Origin: Siphonodentalium dalli
Lineage: Eukaryota; Mollusca; Scaphopoda; Gadilida; Siphonodentaliidae
Assembly (NCBI GenBank): GCA_032622095.1
Contig: CP136065.1
Coordinates: forward strand, 151,345,577 to 151,409,576
Direction: 5' to 3'
DNA length: 64,000 bases
This document shows, piece by piece, positions 61,587-64,000 of the stretch. Made by a program: the position numbers and the translations under genes. A model generated the notes under the pieces. The model did not search any database. It was given only the letters and a program-made list of their open reading frames with translations, and was not told where the DNA came from. Position 1 is the stretch's first letter. Each line of letters begins with the position of its first letter.

Positions 61587-64000
61587 TATAATGAAAGTGT
61601 CAATGACACTGTAGCTCAACTTAGGTAGGGGAATAATTTAATGGTTGACAGTAAATGGAGGAATAGGAAAGGTGCTAATTGAAATGTCTAACCTGCGCCA
61701 AAGGATTTAGTGATGCAAAGAGTAAGATACAAGATGGCTGCTGGTGGCCATTTTTTTTTACCAATTGACCCCAAAAGGACTCGTTCCCATCTACGTATAA
61801 TTGTTAACATCCATGACAAATTTTATGAAGATCTGACCAAAGCTACGACCTACAAATTTCATGATGATCAGACGAACAGTACAACCTGTAGACCGCGCCA
61901 ATGGATTGAATTTTGAAATCCAAGATGGCCGCTGGCAGCCATGTTATTTGGCCGAATGACCCCACAATGATTCGTTCCCATCTACATGTCAATGTCAACA
62001 TTCATGACAAATTTCATAAAGATTACACCAAAGGTACAACTCGTTCCCATCTACATGTCAGTGTTAACATCCATGACAAATTTAATAAAGATCAGACCAA
62101 AGGTATGACCTGTAGCCCACGCCAAAGGATTTAGTCATGCAAAGAGTAAAATGCTGGTGGCCATGTTTTTTGACCGAATGACCCCAAAACGACTCGTTCC
62201 CATCTACATGTCATTGTTATAATTCATTACAAATTTTATGACCATCTGACCAAAGCTACGACCTGTAGCCCACACCAAAGGATTTAGTCATGCAAAGAGT
62301 AAAATCCAAGATGGCTGCTGGCGGCCATGTTTTTTGACCGAATGACCCCAAAACGACTCGATCCCATCTACATGTCATTATTAACATCAATGACAAATTT
62401 CATGATGATCAGACGAACAGTACGACCTGTAGCCCGCGCCAATGGATTGAATCTTGAAATCCAAGATGGCTGCCAGCGGCCATGTTTTTTGGCCGAATGA
62501 CCCCAAAATGACTTGTTCCCATCTACATGTCAATGTCAACATTCATGACAAATTTCATAAAGATCAGACCAAACGATTTAGTCATGCAAATAGTAAAATC
62601 CAAGATGGCAGCTGGCGGCCATGTTTTTCGGCCGAACGACCCCAAAATCCCTCGTTCCCATCTACATGTCATTGTTAACATCCATGACAACTTTCATGAT
62701 GTTCCGATCAAAGCTACGACCTGTAGCCCGCGCCAAAGGATTTAGTCATGCAAAGAGTAAAATCCAAGATGGCTGCTGGCGGCCATGTTTATTGGCCGAA
62801 CGACCCCAAAATGACTCGTTCCCATCTACATGTCAATATTAACATCCATGACAAATTTCATGATGATCAGACGAACAGTACGACCTGTAGGCCGCGCCAA
62901 TGGATTGAATTTTGAAATCTAAGATGGCCGCCAGTGGCCATGTTTTTTGGCCGAATGACCCCACAATGATTCGTTCCCATCTACATGTCAATGTCAACAT
63001 TCATGACAAATTTCATAAAGATTAGACCAAAGGTACAACCTGTAGCCCGCGCCAAAGGATTTAGTCATGCAAAGAGTAAAATCCAAGATGGCTGCTGGCG
63101 GCCATGTTTTTTGGCCGAACGACACCAAAATCACTCGTTCCCATCTACATGTCATTATTAACATCAATGACAAATTTCATGATGATCAGACGAACAGTAC
63201 GACCTGTAGCCCGCGCCAATGGATTGAATCTTGAAATCCAAGATGGCTGCCAGCGGCCATGTTTTTTGGCCGAATGACCCCAAAATGACTCGTTCCCATC
63301 TACATGTCAATGTCAACATTCATGACAAATTTCATAAAGATCAGACCAAACGATTTAGTCATGCAAATAGTAAAATCCAAGATGGCAGCTGGCGGCCATG
63401 TTTTTCAGCCGAACGACCCCAAAATCCCTCGTTCCCATCTACATGTCATTGTTAACATCCATGACAACTTTCATAATGTTCCGATCAAAGCTACGACCTG
63501 TAGCCCGCGCCAAAGGATTTAGTCATGCAAAGAGTAAAATCCAAGATGGCTGCTGGCGGCCATGTTTATTGGGCGAACGACCCCAAAATGACTCGTTTCC
63601 CATCTACATGTCAATATTAACATCCATGACAAATTTCATGATGATCAGACGAACAGTACGACCTGTAGGCCGCGCCAATGGATTGAATTTTGAAATCTAA
63701 GATGGCTGCCAGTGGCCATGTTTTTTGGCCGAATGACCCCACAATGATTCGTTCCCATCTACATGTCAATGTCAACATTCATGACAAATTTCATAAAGAT
63801 TAGACCAAAGGTACAACCTGTAGCCCGCGCCAAAGGATTTAGTCATGCAAAGAGTAAAATCCAAGATGGCTGCTGGCGGCCATGTTTTTTAGCCGAACGA
63901 CACCAAAATCACTCGTTCCCATCTACATGTCATTATTAACATCAATGACAAATTTCATGATGATCAGGGGAACAGTACGATCTGTAGCCCGCGCCAATGG
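61587..64000. mobile_element. Satellite-bearing element, copy 2 (runs off edge)
   Basis: The 5' part (61587-61960) is nearly identical to 30155-30520, including GTGTCAATGACAC and TAGCTCAACTT, so both arrays are the body of the same element. From about 62270 the monomers are organised into a higher-order repeat of 777 bp: blocks at 62454-62745 and 63231-63522 are almost identical, as are 62960 and 63737. A shortened monomer junction ('agatcagaccaaacgattta') occurs once in each higher-order unit. The repeated 72-100-codon ORFs are by-products of the satellite. The 3' end is outside the window. Confidence 0.8.

Noticed and set aside
1-64000. CRISPR arrays, operons, ribosome binding sites or phage features
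   Set aside because: The regular repeats have no spacer pattern and the only clear host gene is a spliced animal gene, so bacterial categories do not apply.

Overview
The window is animal nuclear DNA, most likely from a mollusc and probably a bivalve. Introns are long with GT-AG splice sites, the sequence is AT-rich, and there are no bacterial operon features. It is packed with tandem-core repeats carrying 'ggccataactc' words, GGAC/GACG microsatellites, and ends of the ATACCCCC...GGGGGTAT and TACGCCC...GGGCGTA types, which I associate with bivalve genomes. The species assignment is inference.

One host gene can be read with high confidence: the 3' half of EIF3B (translation initiation factor 3 subunit B), on the minus strand. 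Twelve coding exons run from 60857 down to the stop codon at 17149. All joins keep frame, every junction in the window is GT-AG, and about 434 residues of the C-terminal half (most of the beta-propeller, then the charged C-terminal helix) are intact. The exons total 1306 bp; the eleven introns total about 42.4 kb, so the gene body is roughly 97% intron. The RRM and the start of the gene lie beyond the right edge. A 183-codon membrane-type open frame (16968-16417, minus) follows the EIF3B stop on the same strand and is not recognised.

Layout. 1-0.9 kb: nothing recognised. 0.9-3.1 kb: a field of TTAAGC-centred palindromes inside larger inverted repeats. 4.0-5.6 kb: a TTAA-flanked piggyBac-like non-autonomous element. 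5.7-11.1 kb: a large foldback structure with a minisatellite loop and a nested insertion. 11.2-15.5 kb: a decayed non-LTR retrotransposon (minus strand) split by a 2.6-kb inverted-repeat element. 15.7-16.3 kb: a foldback with a telomere-like core. 17.1-60.9 kb: EIF3B, whose introns hold two copies of a ~5-kb element with long inverted arms (18.7-23.6 and 39.7-44.9 kb), three ~0.9-kb hAT-type elements with perfect 8-bp target duplications (one in the intron at 28.3, one at 37.4 and one at 59.1 kb), many tandem-core repeats, a tRNA-derived SINE piece, a near-perfect palindrome at 52.7-53.0 kb, and a 2.5-kb inverted-repeat element at 56.2-58.7 kb carrying an unrecognised ~400-codon ORF with two compensating frameshifts. 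61.6-64 kb: a satellite-bearing element running off the edge, sister to the one at 30.1-32.3 kb.

The most unusual signals are: (i) the twin 5-kb elements, whose two arms are identical within a copy but differ between copies; (ii) the unrecognised ORF inside its own terminal repeats; (iii) two inverted-repeat elements lying within 5 and 33 bp of EIF3B 3' splice junctions; (iv) many tandem-core families with unrelated monomers that share size, a core word and end layout.
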